Shown in pieces: positions 1 through 13,000 of a stretch of 64,000 nucleotides of DNA. Positions within the stretch are counted from its first letter, which is position 1, and each line of letters begins with the position of its first letter. This stretch comes from Spirochaetia bacterium (GTDB lineage Bacteria > Spirochaetota > Spirochaetia > Treponematales > Treponemataceae): contig JALELH010000030.1 in assembly GCA_022768865.1 (NCBI GenBank), positions 1 through 64,000 of the forward strand, in the 5' to 3' direction. The notes beneath the pieces were generated by a model that saw nothing but the letters and a program-made list of their open reading frames with translations, was not told where the DNA came from and made no database searches. The position numbers and the translations under genes are program-made.

Positions 1-7
1 GGCATTT

Positions 8-898
8 ATGCCTGCACAAACACAACCTAACGTAATCTACAAGGACCGATTATTCAAAGCAATCTTCGGCAAGGAGGAACACAAGGACTGGTTATTGTCC
101 CTCTACAACGCACTGAACAATTCTGATTACAAGAACCCGGATGACTTAGAGCTTACGACAATCGAAAACATCATTTACATAACGATGAAAAACGATTTGT
201 CTTTTCTGATAGACAGCCAGATGAATCTGTATGAACAACAGTCTACCTATAATCCAAATATGCCCTTGCGTGGCTTATTCTACTTTGCTCAATTATATCA
301 ACAGCATATTTCTAAGCAAAAGCGGGATATCTATTCTTCTAGCTTGTTGAAAATTCCAACTCCACAGTTTATAGTTATATATAACGGTTCAAAAGAAACG
401 GCAGACATTGAAAACCTTAAGCTTTCAGATGCCTTTGAAATACCGCAAAATAATGGTGAATTTGAATGGACTGCAACTTTAGTAAACATCAACAAAGGAC
501 ATAATGAACCGCTACTTGCCAAGTGCAAGCCGTTAAATGACTATGCAACTTATATAGAAAAGATAAAAGAAAATATAAAACAAGGCATGAACAAAAAAGA
601 AGCCGTTGACGAAGCAATGGAATATGCCATAAAAAACAATATGTTGAATGGCTTTTTTCAGAATCAGAAGCTGGAGGTAATGAACATGAGTCTTACAGAA
701 TTTAATCAGGAAGAATATGACAGAAACCGCTACGACGAAGGTAAAGAAGCCGGTATTCGTGAAGGTAAAGAAACAGGAATGCTGCAGAAAGCTTTAGAAA
801 CAGCAAAAAAGCTTTTAACAATGGGCCTTGAACCTGCTAAAGTAATTCAGGCTACCGGTATATCTGACGAGCAGCTCAAGCAGCTTGCAAAAGCTTAA
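8..898 (+). CDS. Rpn-family PD-(D/E)XK nuclease / putative transposase
   Basis: The 296-aa protein looks like the Rpn (recombination-promoting nuclease, YhgA-like) family. The N-terminus (YKDRLFKAIFG) resembles the family's typical opening about one finished replicon or element. A PD-(D/E)XK-like core lies at about residues 60-110, with an acidic residue in NDLSFLID and an E-x-Q-like pair in YEQQS, followed by NPNMPLRG. The C-terminal 65 residues are a charged helix with GKEAGIREGKETGM spacing, as is usual in these proteins, ending in a short tail. The family cleaves DNA and stimulates RecA-independent recombination. The start ATG is 7 bases into the window, so upstream signals are mostly missing and a slightly earlier start cannot be excluded. 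It faces the end of the giant lipoprotein gene across a repeat-filled spacer. Family assignment is fairly sure; activity is inferred. Confidence 0.75.
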   Translation: MPAQTQPNVIYKDRLFKAIFGKEEHKDWLLSLYNALNNSDYKNPDDLELTTIENIIYITMKNDLSFLIDSQMNLYEQQSTYNPNMPLRGLFYFAQLYQQHISKQKRDIYSSSLLKIPTPQFIVIYNGSKETADIENLKLSDAFEIPQNNGEFEWTATLVNINKGHNEPLLAKCKPLNDYATYIEKIKENIKQGMNKKEAVDEAMEYAIKNNMLNGFFQNQKLEVMNMSLTEFNQEEYDRNRYDEGKEAGIREGKETGMLQKALETAKKLLTMGLEPAKVIQATGISDEQLKQLAKA

Positions 899-910
899 AA
901 TTGCCCATCA

Positions 911-981
911 CATGTGAACCATGTTCTTTAACGCATGTGAACTAGGTTCACAAAGACAAAATGTGAACTGTGTTCACAAAG
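911..981. repeat. Short tandem dyad array, three units
   Basis: ATGTGAAC starts at 912, 935 and 961, giving spacings of 23 and 26 bp. The second and third units are inverted repeats (TGTGAAC-TAG-GTTCACA and TGTGAAC-TGT-GTTCACA); the first has lost its right arm. The array begins 13 bp after the nuclease stop codon. Its period and dyad design match the arrays at 13764 and 20565, although the sequences differ. Function unknown; dyads of this size could be protein-binding sites or small hairpins. Confidence 0.7.
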
Positions 982-1018
982 GGGAAAAGCGTTTGCTCCC
1001 TAGTAGCCGGCAAGCCTA
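979..1018. repeat. Degenerate half-copy of the two-stem element
   Basis: The stretch GGAAAAGCGTTTGCTCCC followed by TAGTAGCCGGCAAGCC aligns with the left arm and loop of the element copy at 20681 (ACAAAAGCGTTTGTCAC, then TAGATGCCGGTACC). The right arm (a CTTTT-type sequence about 32 bases on) and the second stem are absent. It therefore looks like a truncated relic. The rest of the spacer to 1060 holds nothing else I can identify. Confidence 0.45.
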
Positions 1019-1060
1019 CACACGCTTGCTTAACCTGATGCAGCCACTGAACGGCAACTG

Positions 1061-4000
1061 CTACTTCTTCTGGGCGGTTTCTATGTATCCTTCCGTGCTG
1101 GACTTGTTTGCGGCGTATGCAATGACGGCGTTCTTTGTGCCGTTACCGTAGCATTTACCATAATACCGGTCTGCGCTACTTGTTCCCGTTACGGAATTCT
1201 TTAAGTTGCCGCCATTATCTTTCCAGACACCGACGTTAATGCGGTCCTGCTTAATCTTCTTTGAAGTAGGAACAACAGAAATTTCCCAGTTGCCTGTATA
1301 CTGCTCTGCACTTGAAGAACCTGTCTTAACGCTTGTATCACTGCCAGAAATACCGCCAATCAGGTAAGCATATTTTGGCCTCATGGAAGAATTTGAATAA
1401 TATCCGATATGAGGCACAACCTTGCCATTTTCTTTAGCAACATCCAGTGTAAGGTTTTCACCGACAATACCACAGCAGTCTACAGTACAGGTCTTTGCAG
1501 CTGCATCAACAGAACTTAGGTATGCATATTTTACGGAACCGCCCCTGTCTGAGCTGTATGCAGCAATATGAATTCCGTTGTCTGCGTCTACGGCAATCTG
1601 GCAGTATGCACCTGTGTTTCTGAAGATTGTCCTTGCATCAGACCAGCCTTCTTTGTTTTTGCCGTTTCTAATGGTTGAAGGGCTGCTATTGTAAGAATAC
1701 ATTAACCTGTCGTTTTCTGAATCATACCAGACCATAACAACCTTATTGTCTGATGTTACGCCGATAGAAACGTATTCCCCAGCCTTGCCTAATAAGTTAG
1801 TGCCGTTACTATCTGCTACAACCTGAACATAAGTAGTTTTATATCTTCCGCCATCAGTAGTTTCAGCAACTTTATTTTCTGTATAAGTATCATTAAAGTT
1901 GCCAAAGTTTGTCTTTCCGGTATTATCATTCAGCGTACCTGCCCTAAAACGAATTTCACCGTTCAAGTTATCAAAGTATGCCATATAAATGTTTGTAGCG
2001 TTTCCATTTCTGTAAGTTGCATAAGATGGGCTCTTAATCCTCTGCTTATCAAAGTTTATGGTTCCAGTATTCTGTCCGTTAGAATCACCAACCTGTGCAA
2101 TCATTTCAAGCCTTAATGCATTGCTTCCTGCATAAGAACCATTAGTTGCAACACCACTTACACCCCATCTGTCCGTCATAAAGCTAAAGCGGTCTGCATC
2201 ATTAGAGTTGATATCTCCGCCTGCGGCACAGCCGTAGGTGTGTCCTGTACTGTCGTATGCAAAGCCAACAGAACTCATAAAGTCGTAGCTTCCCTGCCAG
2301 TAGAAGTAAGAATATTCTCCTGCTCCATTATCTTCTCTTGCTTGTGCAGCAAGGGTTCCCGGCATGCTGAAATAGAGCGGTCCGTTAGTGAAGGCAAAGC
2401 CGATCATTCCCGACGTAGGGCTAATCTTCATTACAGGGTCAGAAATTACACCGCTTATCGGGCGTGCAGCCTGTTTGTTAATCTGCCATACGTCCAGATC
2501 AATGTCGTCCGTAAGCCTGTTGTTGTTATCGTTGTTTGGCGTGCGGTTATAGTAGTTAGAGTATACGGTATAGTCACCTGTTTCCTTTGTGGTAGTTCCT
2601 TCATAAGAACCACGAGCATCATTATTGTTAAGGTTGTTTATAATTTCAATGTTGTTTTCCTTATAACTAAGTATGCCTGAAGTTCTGTCTGCGGCAACTG
2701 CTACAGAGCGGACAGGTATCTTATCAAATTCGCCTTCCTGTTCTTCCCGTTCGCGCTCATAAGTTGCATCCGTCGTAATGTTGAATCCCTTAATGTAGAT
2801 TGTTTCGCCTGCTGCAACAGGGTATTTACCAAGGGCAGTTCTGTTGTAAACAGAAGGGTTGCTTTCCTTGCCGGATGTTAAGTTAGTAATAACTTCCGTA
2901 ACATACGGAACAACGTCCATCTGGTAGGTGCCGGTTGTGCCTGTGTAGTATGCATAGACATTGGTGTTTGTAGCGTCGGCAACGGCTTTTTCGTAGCAGG
3001 TTTCAATGTCAGTGCTAAGTTTTTTTCCGGTTGCAACGCTTCCTGCTGCTGCTTCTGCCGCTGTTGAATAGAACTTGCCTGTAGCAGCCTGAACGTCTGT
3101 TGCATAAACCACAGTGCGTGTTGTTGCATCTGTGCCAGGAACAGAACTGTTCTTTGTTGCCAGGATTGTATCGTCGTAGGCAGTTACTGTCAGGACAAGA
3201 TCTGTGCAGGCAACACCGCTTACCTTTTCTGTGTCTACTTCAAGACGCCATTCTACAAGGTGGCCGTTCTGGTCCGGAGCACGCTTTTCTGTTACTTTAA
3301 GAGCCCAGCCTTCCGTTGCGTTTGATGCACTAGTCCACTCTACAACGCCAGTTGTGCTGTCTTTCTTGTATTCAGCAACACAGTTTGTTGGAGCAAACTT
3401 ACCGGCTGTTCCTGTAATTTCTACTTTAGAAAGCCTTGTTTCATCATAGGCATAGCCTGTAAGCACAATCTTGCCGGAAACTTTAGGGTCTGCACCGTAT
3501 TGTTCTTCAAGTTTAGTTCCAGCTAAGTCTTCTTCCAGTTCAATGTGGCCTAAAAGGTTGCCGTTTGCGTCTTTCTGGATGCTGTTGTCCGTCTTGGAAT
3601 TCCAGTGGAACGGATGAATCTTTGCAACAGGCTTTGTTCCGTCTATAAGGTCTACAGTAAAGTCTTCTACAAACAGGACCGCATTCTGGGTAGACTGCCC
3701 CTTAATGCCTTCTTCTGTTTCGTCCCAGAAGGTAAAGGACATTTTTTTGCCTTCACCGTCTACGCTTGCTTCCGTTGCATTCTTAAGTGCGTCGTTAGAA
3801 GCAAGGCCTGCAATGTCCTTGTTTTCTAGCTTGTAGCAGTAGAATTTATTATTGCTATCCGTTAAACCCTGATACTGTCCGTTTGGCAAAGTGTAGCCTG
3901 TTGCAGATGGAGCAATTACAGTTCCCTTTACAGGTGCAATAACTGCATCGGCATTGTTTATGGCACTTGTGCTGCCTTCTGCCGTCCTGCTGTAAACCAT

Positions 4001-7000
4001 TCCTATAGAACCGCCTGCGCCAACGTTGCCGCCTACGATTTCCGGAACTACAGCAAGGCCGTTCTTAATCTTGAATGCACTTCCGTTGCCCTGGCTCTTT
4101 TTGCCGCTTACATAGTCTTTGGTTTTAAGTGCCATTCTTTCTGTGTAATTTGATGTTACAGTCTGGTTGTATTCATTTATAGACCAGTTGTATTCTTCAA
4201 ATTCATTGGCCTGGTATGTGCCGTCGTTGTTGATGTCTGTGCCAAGGAATACCTTTGCAATACGAGGAGCATTGTTGGCAATGTTTGTGTCAATTTCCTT
4301 ACAGCTTACGTTACCGGCCTTATCAAATGCCATTACAATCAAGGTTACAGGGCCGTCCGGCAAGTTTGCAGAGCGGATGTCTGCGGACCAGTTTACGCCG
4401 TCTGATGCAACGTCTACCTTTTCTGGCATTCCGTCGCCGTCGTCTGTGTATTTAAATGTGTAGCCGTAGCCGTCAGTTGTTGGAGAGCCTCCTTCAGAAG
4501 ACTGATTGTCTACAACCTGTGCATAGATGAATGTTGCACTTGTTGCTTCTGTTGTTGTAGGCTCTTCAAGTTCTACAGTAGTACCGTTAATGCTCTTTAT
4601 GCGCGTCAAGACGTTGCCAATGTAAACAAGACCGCCTGCACGAATGTGAGAATTCAATGTTCCACTTACATAGAACTTCTGGTGGTCTATAACGCTGCCA
4701 GAAGTCTGGCTGCCGTCAATTTTCTTACCGTAAAGGGTAAAAGTTTTGTCTCCCTGCTTTACTTCTATCGGTGTAAGTCCGTCTGTTTCAACCTTAACTT
4801 CCGATGGCTTTCCAGAAGCGTCAAGAGAGAACGGGTCAAGAATGCACTGTTTGCTTGCGCTGTTAATTGTATAGGCTGCACCTGTTTTCTTCCTTATTAA
4901 ATAGAATACAGTACGCTCAAAGCCAGAGCCGCTTTCTTCTACGCTGTTGTTTATGTTAAAGCTCTTGCTGCTGTCCTTTATATTGTATGCAGACATAGCG
5001 TTGGCTGTAGCGGCTTCAAAGGAATTGTCTCCGCTTGTTGTAGTCTTTATGCTGCCAATAACCGGTGCAGTGTTGTCTACATTTACCTGGTAAGTGCTTG
5101 TTATAGTGTGCGGGTTGCCTTCATCTGTATCTGTTGCAGAAACCTTGTATGTAAGAAGATTTGTTGCTGTCTTGTCTACAGGAATCCATACATGATAGCA
5201 GTCAATGTTGTTCTTGGAATACTTCTCTGTAATAACACCGCTTGAACCCATTACATTAATGGAACCATCCTTTACGCCAGATTCATCCGTAATGTCAACA
5301 TAGATGTACCATTCGCCCTTAAGATACATTCCAGGTTCGTAAAGTTTTTCTACAAGAAGGTTACCAATACTGTTTGCACTACTTGCACCAGTAAATGCAA
5401 CATCATACTGGCGCAGCTTAACTTCCATTACAGGAGCCTGGTTATCTATGTGGATGTAGTAAGGTTCGCACCATGCTCCGGCCTTGCCCTGGTTGTTTAC
5501 GGCACATGCACGGATGGCAATGTTGTTTGTTTCCCCGTCTGCCGTTGGGTTAAGTTCGTTCTTCTGGTTAATGGCAATTGACCAGTTAGATGTTGTGCTT
5601 GTTGCAGGAATACCCCACCATGCAGCACGGTCTTCTGCAGTTTTAAAGCCGCTCTTGTTTGGCTTTTCTGCATCAGAGCCGTCTGTCCATTCGCCAATGT
5701 TTTTTCTGGCACTGTCATTAGTGCTGATTGTGTCTGCCCTAACTGTAGTATATTTGTAAGATGCACTGCCCCATGTGGCATCCTTTGCAGCTGCCCAGTC
5801 TATTTCGTGGATATAGTCTTCTCCCTGTTTTAAGACAGAAGCCTGTGCACCTGTAATTTCTGCGCCGGCTGCTACACTTTCTTCTGTGTAGTCAGTATTT
5901 TTGTTAAGGGTACCAATGCGGCTTTTCTTTAGATATACACCTGCTTTTACAGTTACCTTATTACCATTGATAGTAAATTCAATATCTTTTGCCGCCTTGT
6001 AAAGTGTAAGTGCCTTTTTTGCCTTCATTACATCTTTGGCAATCTGCACATAAACACCGTCAGAAACGGCATTGCAGTCCATGTTAGGGATTTCTACAGT
6101 TCCCGTTACGCGGATTGTGCTGCCAAGGACGGCATAGCCTAAAGATTCATTGTCTTCGTCTGCCTTATATTGTGCTTCCGTCGGGTATGTAAAGGTTACC
6201 TTAGGCTTGTCCCCATCCGGGTTATACTTTATGGCGTGCCTTACAATCTTAAAGTTGCCAAGGGCATCTGTTGCCTTTATGCAAACAGGTATTGTCCAGA
6301 TGTTGGAGCCGTCAGATGTGCCTGCATAAACAGGGTTCTTTGCATCGTCAAGCATGGTATATGTGTCAAAGAGAGGGCTGTCGTATGCTCCGCCTTCCCC
6401 TGTAAAGTTAAACTTCCAGCTTTCCTTAAACTGTGTTTTGCTAGACCATACGGTTACAGTTTTTGCTGCGTCCGTTGGGTCTTCCATTGTAAGTGAAGCA
6501 AGCTGTTCATCTGTTAAAGAATCCTGGCCTTTCTTTGGCACATAGAAAGAAACGTCTTCAACGCCTGCACGTCCTGTGTCGCTGTCTGATGCACGGCCAG
6601 ATATAGAGAATGAGCCTGTCTTTTCTTCCTTAGAATTTTCATCGTAGGCAGGTATAATTTCAATAACCTGCGGTGCGGTGTTGTCTATGTTAAAGGAATA
6701 CTTTCCGTTGCCTTTAAGGCCAGATTTATCATATACGTTTACAGTTACGGTTACTTCTCCTGTAGCCCAGTCAGTTAAATCTATTTTTGTTGTTGTCCAT
6801 TTTGCTTCTGTATTGCTTGCAGTTTCTGTAGCCATATTGCCGTTTAAGGTATATCCAGTTGCAGACGGAACAACACCTGCACGATACATTAACGGTGCTG
6901 CCCTTCCCTTGCCGGAAGAAGTAACTTCAAGGGTAAAGCCGTCTATCTGGTTTGCGTCGTAGCCTGTAAGTTCCATTGCAATATATTTTTTAGCCTTGCC

Positions 7001-10000
7001 GCCCACAATAAGTGTAGAGCCAATTGCTTCTCCGCCTTCTACTACTGCTTTTGCACTTGCATCATTTGAAGCATAAGAATAAATCTTTGCACTTCTTATT
7101 TCCGGGCTTAAAGAGTCGCTGCTATAGTTAAGTGCATTGCCAGAATTTTCTGCCGTTGCAGAGCTAAACTGAAAGTATGGCTTATACAGGCTGCCTTTAT
7201 CTGCATTGCCTGTAAAGAATACACTGTCCTTATTGTCTACTAAATAGAAGTAAACGGTTTTAGGGCCGTCCTCTGTATCTGCTGGCGTAAAGGTCCAGTC
7301 GTTGCCGGTTAATGTTGTAATTTCAGTTTTAGACGTGCCGTTTACGTCTACAGTACGCTTCCAGCCGTTGTCTTTAGAATACGTAATTGTGCCGGCTGTA
7401 TTGCTTTCTCCGTAAGTAATGTTGTAAGTTGTTCCATCAACCGGGAAAGTATCTTTCTGTGCTTCCGGTATTTTAATAGAAGTAATTTTATCTTTACTTG
7501 CAATAAATACCTTTACGGCCTTGTCTGCAAGGGCGTCATCATCAGAAATTTTCCCCTTTATCTGAGCATTGGTTCCGTATTTAAGGATGTATGTATATGG
7601 TTCTGAATCTGTTCCTTTGCCTTTGCGGTCTAGGTTTGCAACCTGCACTGTAGGGCGGTCTGCGTTCATGTCTACTGTAAATTCAGTAGCATTCCAGCCT
7701 TCTGCCGCAGTCGGAACACCAGTGCCGTTTTTTGTCTTTATCTTTAATGCACTATTATTGCCTGCACTATCCTTTACAACAGGAAGGACATAAACAGAGC
7801 CCTTGCCGTCTGCCGTATCTTCTGCGCCGGATAATTTGTTAAAGTTAAAGTTTTCATACTGCCAGCTGTAAATTTTAGAAACTTCAGTTATGGTTTCTGT
7901 GCCAAACTTTGTCCAGCCTGCAGCTTCTAAGGTTTTTGTTCCTGCAAATACTTCGTTTGCAACGCTTGCTTCTGGCAATGTGGTTGCATAATACAGTTCC
8001 ATAGAAGAAAGGGTGTTTTCTTCTGTTACGTTGCCTTCTATTGTTAAAGTTCCGTTTACGTTTTTGTTAGAAGTGCGCACAGTAACAACAGGTGCTTTTT
8101 TGTCTACAACAAAAGAAAGAACATTGTAGTTTTCGCTGCTGCTCTTTGCCATGTCGGCACATTCTACAGAAAGGGAACCGTTAGATGTTATTGCATCAAA
8201 GCTTGCCTTCCATGCAGTTATCTTTGTCTTGTCGTCTATTGCAGAATAATCCGTAAATTTGCTGTCTGTGTTAAAGAAAGTCCAGTAGGCAGGGTTTGCG
8301 CTTTCTCCGTTCATTTCTGCCGGCAAAGTTTCTGTAGTAAACTTTAGGCCTGTGTATGAAATCTGATTTCCTGCAATCTTGAATTTTAAAATATTTGTTG
8401 CATCAACAGAACTAACGCCGCTTAATGCATCGCTTACTGTTCCGTAAAGCATAATACCCTGACGTCCGTTTACAGTTACAGAACCTGATGCGGCAGAATG
8501 GCTTGCGCCGTTGTCTACAGAGATAAACTTTGTGGCAAAGAGTGGCGGTTCTTTATCAAGCCAGATGGTGCTTCTTGTAGTTTCTGAAACATTACCGCAT
8601 TTGTCTTCTGCAGAAAGTTCCAGATAGTTTTCTTTGCCAGGTTTTAATCCCGTAATTGTTCCTTCAAACTTGTAAAGTCCAGGATTATTTGCTACAGCCA
8701 CAGCGTTAATGGTAGAAGTAACTACATTTTCTGTTTTCTGAGTAGGGTTGTCAGAACTTACTTCGTAGATTGTAAGCTTGCACTTGACTTCTTCTATGCC
8801 AGAGCCTGTGTCCTTAAAGTAGCCCTTAATAGAAAGCTGGTCTGATTTATACCAGTTGGTTTCTACGTGCAGGTTACCGTTGAGCTTTAAGTTGTTTTCT
8901 GTATTGGCAGTATCGTTTACAAAAACCGGTTTTTCATCATCAATTGTATAAGTTACTTCTGCTTCTGATGTCTGGCCAAATACGTCTGTTACTATGTACT
9001 TGATTGTTTTGCTTTCGCCGTCGCTACCCAAAGGCTGAATTACCTGTGTAAATGCAGTTTTTGCTGTTGCATCAGCAGTCTGTTTTTCAAGTTTTGTCAG
9101 GTCAAGTATGTTTGTCTTTGTATCTGTGCCGTCCCTTGCATCTGCACCGTCTGAGCGCACTACGCTCTTAATAAGGTCAGTAGTTAGGGCAACATCAGAA
9201 GAATTCTTGTTGGAAACATTTCCGTAAACAGTTATTGTCGGGTTTTCTGTTTCGCCGTCTTTTTTGTTGGCATAGCTTCTTGTGTATGCGTCCTGAGTCT
9301 TGTAGGTTGAATCAAAGCCTAAAGAAATCTTCGGTTCCCCATTAGAAACACCTACGTAGTATTTACCGGTTTCTATTTTGTTACATGGTGTTGTACCGTC
9401 GTCCTTATATTCCTTGTCTTTTACAATAAAGTAAATTTCAAATTTACCTTCCCCTTCTTGTGGTGGAATAACCTGAGAAATATTTACGCTTGTAGGGTTT
9501 TCAGCATATTTACTTTCATCATCTTTAAATGGGCCTGTAAAGACTGCCGTGCCGTCTGCATTATAAGACGTTGCCTTTCTGTAGCAGACTTCAAAGCTTG
9601 CAATTCCGTCATCATCTGCAACAGAACCCATCAGTTTGTTGTTGCTCTTAATGCCAAACAGGTTGCCTTTTTCATTAGAAATATCTGCTGCTGTAATACC
9701 ATCAGAGAAGTTAGACGGGCTAATTGTTGGCCTGTCTGTTGTCTGGTCTACAATAAACTTATTTGCAGCGTATGTAACGTTATTTGCCTTGTCTGTTGCC
9801 TTAAATACAATCAAAAGGTTTTTCTGTGTTTCATTTGAAATCTTTGTTGTATCAATTATAACTGTCTTGCCGAATTTATCCTGGCTGTCGTCTCCTTCAA
9901 ATTTGCCGGAAAGAACATTTAAATCATCTTGTGTTCCGCTGCCCTTGTATTGGGTTAATGCAGCATCGCCTATTTTAGCAACAATGCCGGAACCGTTTTC

Positions 10001-13000
10001 TGCATCTTTGATAGAAATGTTTGTGGCGTCTGTGCCGTCAAAACAGTAGTATTCAACTTTGGCAAGGTTGTAGTTGTCGCTTGCGTTAAAGGTTACGTTT
10101 ATCTTGCCGTTTACAAAATAAGGACTGCCGGCAGTAGTATTTTCTACCTTAGGAGTAACAGCCGTGATGTTTACTACAGGATTCTTGTTGTCTACTACAT
10201 AGCTAAAGTCGTAGGAATTTGTCTGCTCGTAGCTGTCTTTTACCGTGTATACAACTTTCTTTGTTATTTTGTCTTCTGTTGCATCAACTGTAAATTTATC
10301 TTTAAATGTTGCGCTTGCTCCTGCTGCAATTGTAATTTTTCCATCTCGATAATATGCATTTTTAAGCAATTCTGCTTCAGGTGCATCGGCCTTTCTTAAC
10401 AAAGTTACGGTTGTGTCAGACTTAGAATGGTTTGTAAGCTTAACTTCTACTTCTACCGTATCGTCTTTTCTGAATGCCTTGTCTGATTCTGCAATTTCTA
10501 TATTTGGTGCACCTGCAGAAACAGCGATGCAGTAAGATTTTTCTGTTTTGTTGAATGGTGTATTTTCATCATCCTTATAGTTAGCATCCTTTACAATTAT
10601 TGTTACTGTATAAATGCCTTCGTCCAACTTAGAAAGGTCTATTGCGCCATTGCTGTAAAGATTTATAGATTTAGCCGAACTTCCCTTAGCAACGGCAGTT
10701 GCAGAAATATCCGAAACAGTGCCGTCATCATCACTAACGTTAAACTTCATTTTGTTGTTGCTTGTTTTTGCAAAGAGGTTTTTATCCGGGCCAAGTTCTT
10801 CTTCTTTTACATCAGAAAAGTTTATTGATTCAATCTTTGGTCTGTCTGTTGTCTGGTCTACAATAAAGTTTCTTGTTGTGTATGTAACATTTCCAACCTT
10901 GTCTGTTGCCTTAAATACAATCAAAAGGTTTTTCTGTTTTTCGTCTGCCGTTATCTTTGTTGTATCAAGTGTTACTGTAGTACCAAATTTATTCTGATTG
11001 TCGTCTCCTTCAAATTTGCCTGTATTGTCCGTACACTGTGTTGCTTCAACGCCGCCTACTTTGGCAATGCCTGTTTCAGCATCAAATATAATGTCTTTGT
11101 CGCTTGCGTAGCAGTAGTATTCAACCTTATCAAGGTCAGAATTATCTCTTGCACTGAATGTAGCATTGATTTTGCCGTTTACAAAATACGGTTTGCCACT
11201 TTCTGCATTTTCTACAGCCGGTGTTACTGCCGTAATGCCTAAAACAGGCTTAATGGAATCTACAAGAATTGTAGAAGTTATGGAATTATCCTGGTTAAGC
11301 ACGTCATGGGCTATAAATTCAACTGTATACTGGTAAGCCTCGTCTTTAGGGCATTTTATGTTATCATAACCATCACATTTTGCCGGATAAAATTCCCATG
11401 TATAGTTTACTTTATCATCTGTCTTTAAAAATCCCTTAGACTGTACGCCATCCTTAATTTCAAGTTTACCTTTAATGCCATCTTTATCGCCTACAACAGC
11501 ATTTGTAGATTTATCAATTACCTTTATTATGTATTCAATATAGTCTATTTCACTGTCTCCGATGGCTGCCGTTCCTGTAAATGTCAGACCACCGTTGGTT
11601 GTGCCGTCAGGATACTTTTCAAGTTTTGCAGAAGTTTTTACGCTGTCTGTAACCGGTGACAAAACATTAATTTTTGGAATCTGGCCTGTTCCAACACCTT
11701 TAAATCCAAACAAGCTGTTATGGCTGAATTCTAGTCCGTCCAGGTCGCAACCTGTAAGTGCAATAAGGTAATAATGGTCTATTTTAAGAATATTGCTTAA
11801 GTCGGTGCTTAAACTGTCTCCGTTTAATCCGCAAATACCGTCATCGTTCATTCCAAAGGGGAGCGTAAAAAGTTCAGAAGAAGAAGCCGTAGAACCTGTA
11901 TTATCCTTTACGCACCATACATCATCGCAGCCAGTCTGTTCCTTAACAGTCTTAAGAACCTGTGTCTTGAATACATCACTTGTATAATTTGCATCATAAG
12001 ACTGACTTTCAGGGTCCATCTTTCCCCTGTTAATGACAGCAACTGCATTAAGTGCGCTGGTAAATTTTCCGGCAAATTCTTTTACTTTAGCTTCATCGTA
12101 TGTTTTTTTACCATCTGCCAGACTTACGGTTACCTTCGTTGTCATGTCCACTATCCATGCATGGACAGTTTTTGGAAGCATGGCCGTATTGTTTAAGCCC
12201 GCAGAAATAGAAGCCGTTACCTTTGAAGAATTTGCAAGCTGGTTTTTATTAAGGGCATCGGCATCGTCTTTTGTTCCAAAAATGCCAAGACCGCTTAAAG
12301 TATAGGTAGGGTTTGCAGCAGGGTTCAATGTAAAAGAAAGGCGGCTGTCTGTTTCATTGCTGCCGTTGGTAAAGGATGCAGTATTTACTTCCTTTGCCTT
12401 TAAGTCTTCTTTTCTAAGGCTTCCATTGTTCTGTGTTCCGTTGGAAATCTGCATAAGGTTTGATGCAGAAAGTCCAAGACCTTTAGAAGAACTTAAATAT
12501 GCAGAATAAACATCATCATAAAGATAAACGCAGCTTGTTACGTTGCCTTCTCCAGTGCCACTGTCTCCTGGGTTTTTATATTCCCTGGCAGAATCTGAAA
12601 GCCGGACTGTACATTTGAAATTTTTTGTGGCAGTGCTAGTTTCAAGATCCTTATAAAGCGTAATATAACGCTGGTAGGCTACAGAGTCGCCCGCAGACCT
12701 TGACGTATTGGCAAATTCTACAGAAGTGCCGCCAGCCGTTGCAATGGAAGTTTCGTAAATGTTTTTTGCCTTGTTAGAATCATTTGAATCTGTAAGGGGA
12801 TTGCCATCCTTATCATAAATATCAAGAGCCATTTTTGATATTTCATGAAGGTCTGCAATTGTGCCGGAAACAGAAAAAGTAGAACCATAGGCTGCAGGTT
12901 CCGTGCCGGCAGCAACTTTTGCAACCGTTACGCCAGGCTTAGAGATAATAAAGAATGGCGGCGTATTGTCTATGTCTAAAGTGCGGGAAGAAACGCCGGA

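Noticed and set aside
8..1060. Insertion sequence with the Rpn protein as transposase
   Set aside because: No terminal inverted repeats or target duplication could be found; the left side is outside the window. Rpn proteins also occur without any element.
921..1151. Short plus-strand open frame after the nuclease gene
   Set aside because: It crosses the tandem array and the giant gene's end, with no ribosome site; a shadow.
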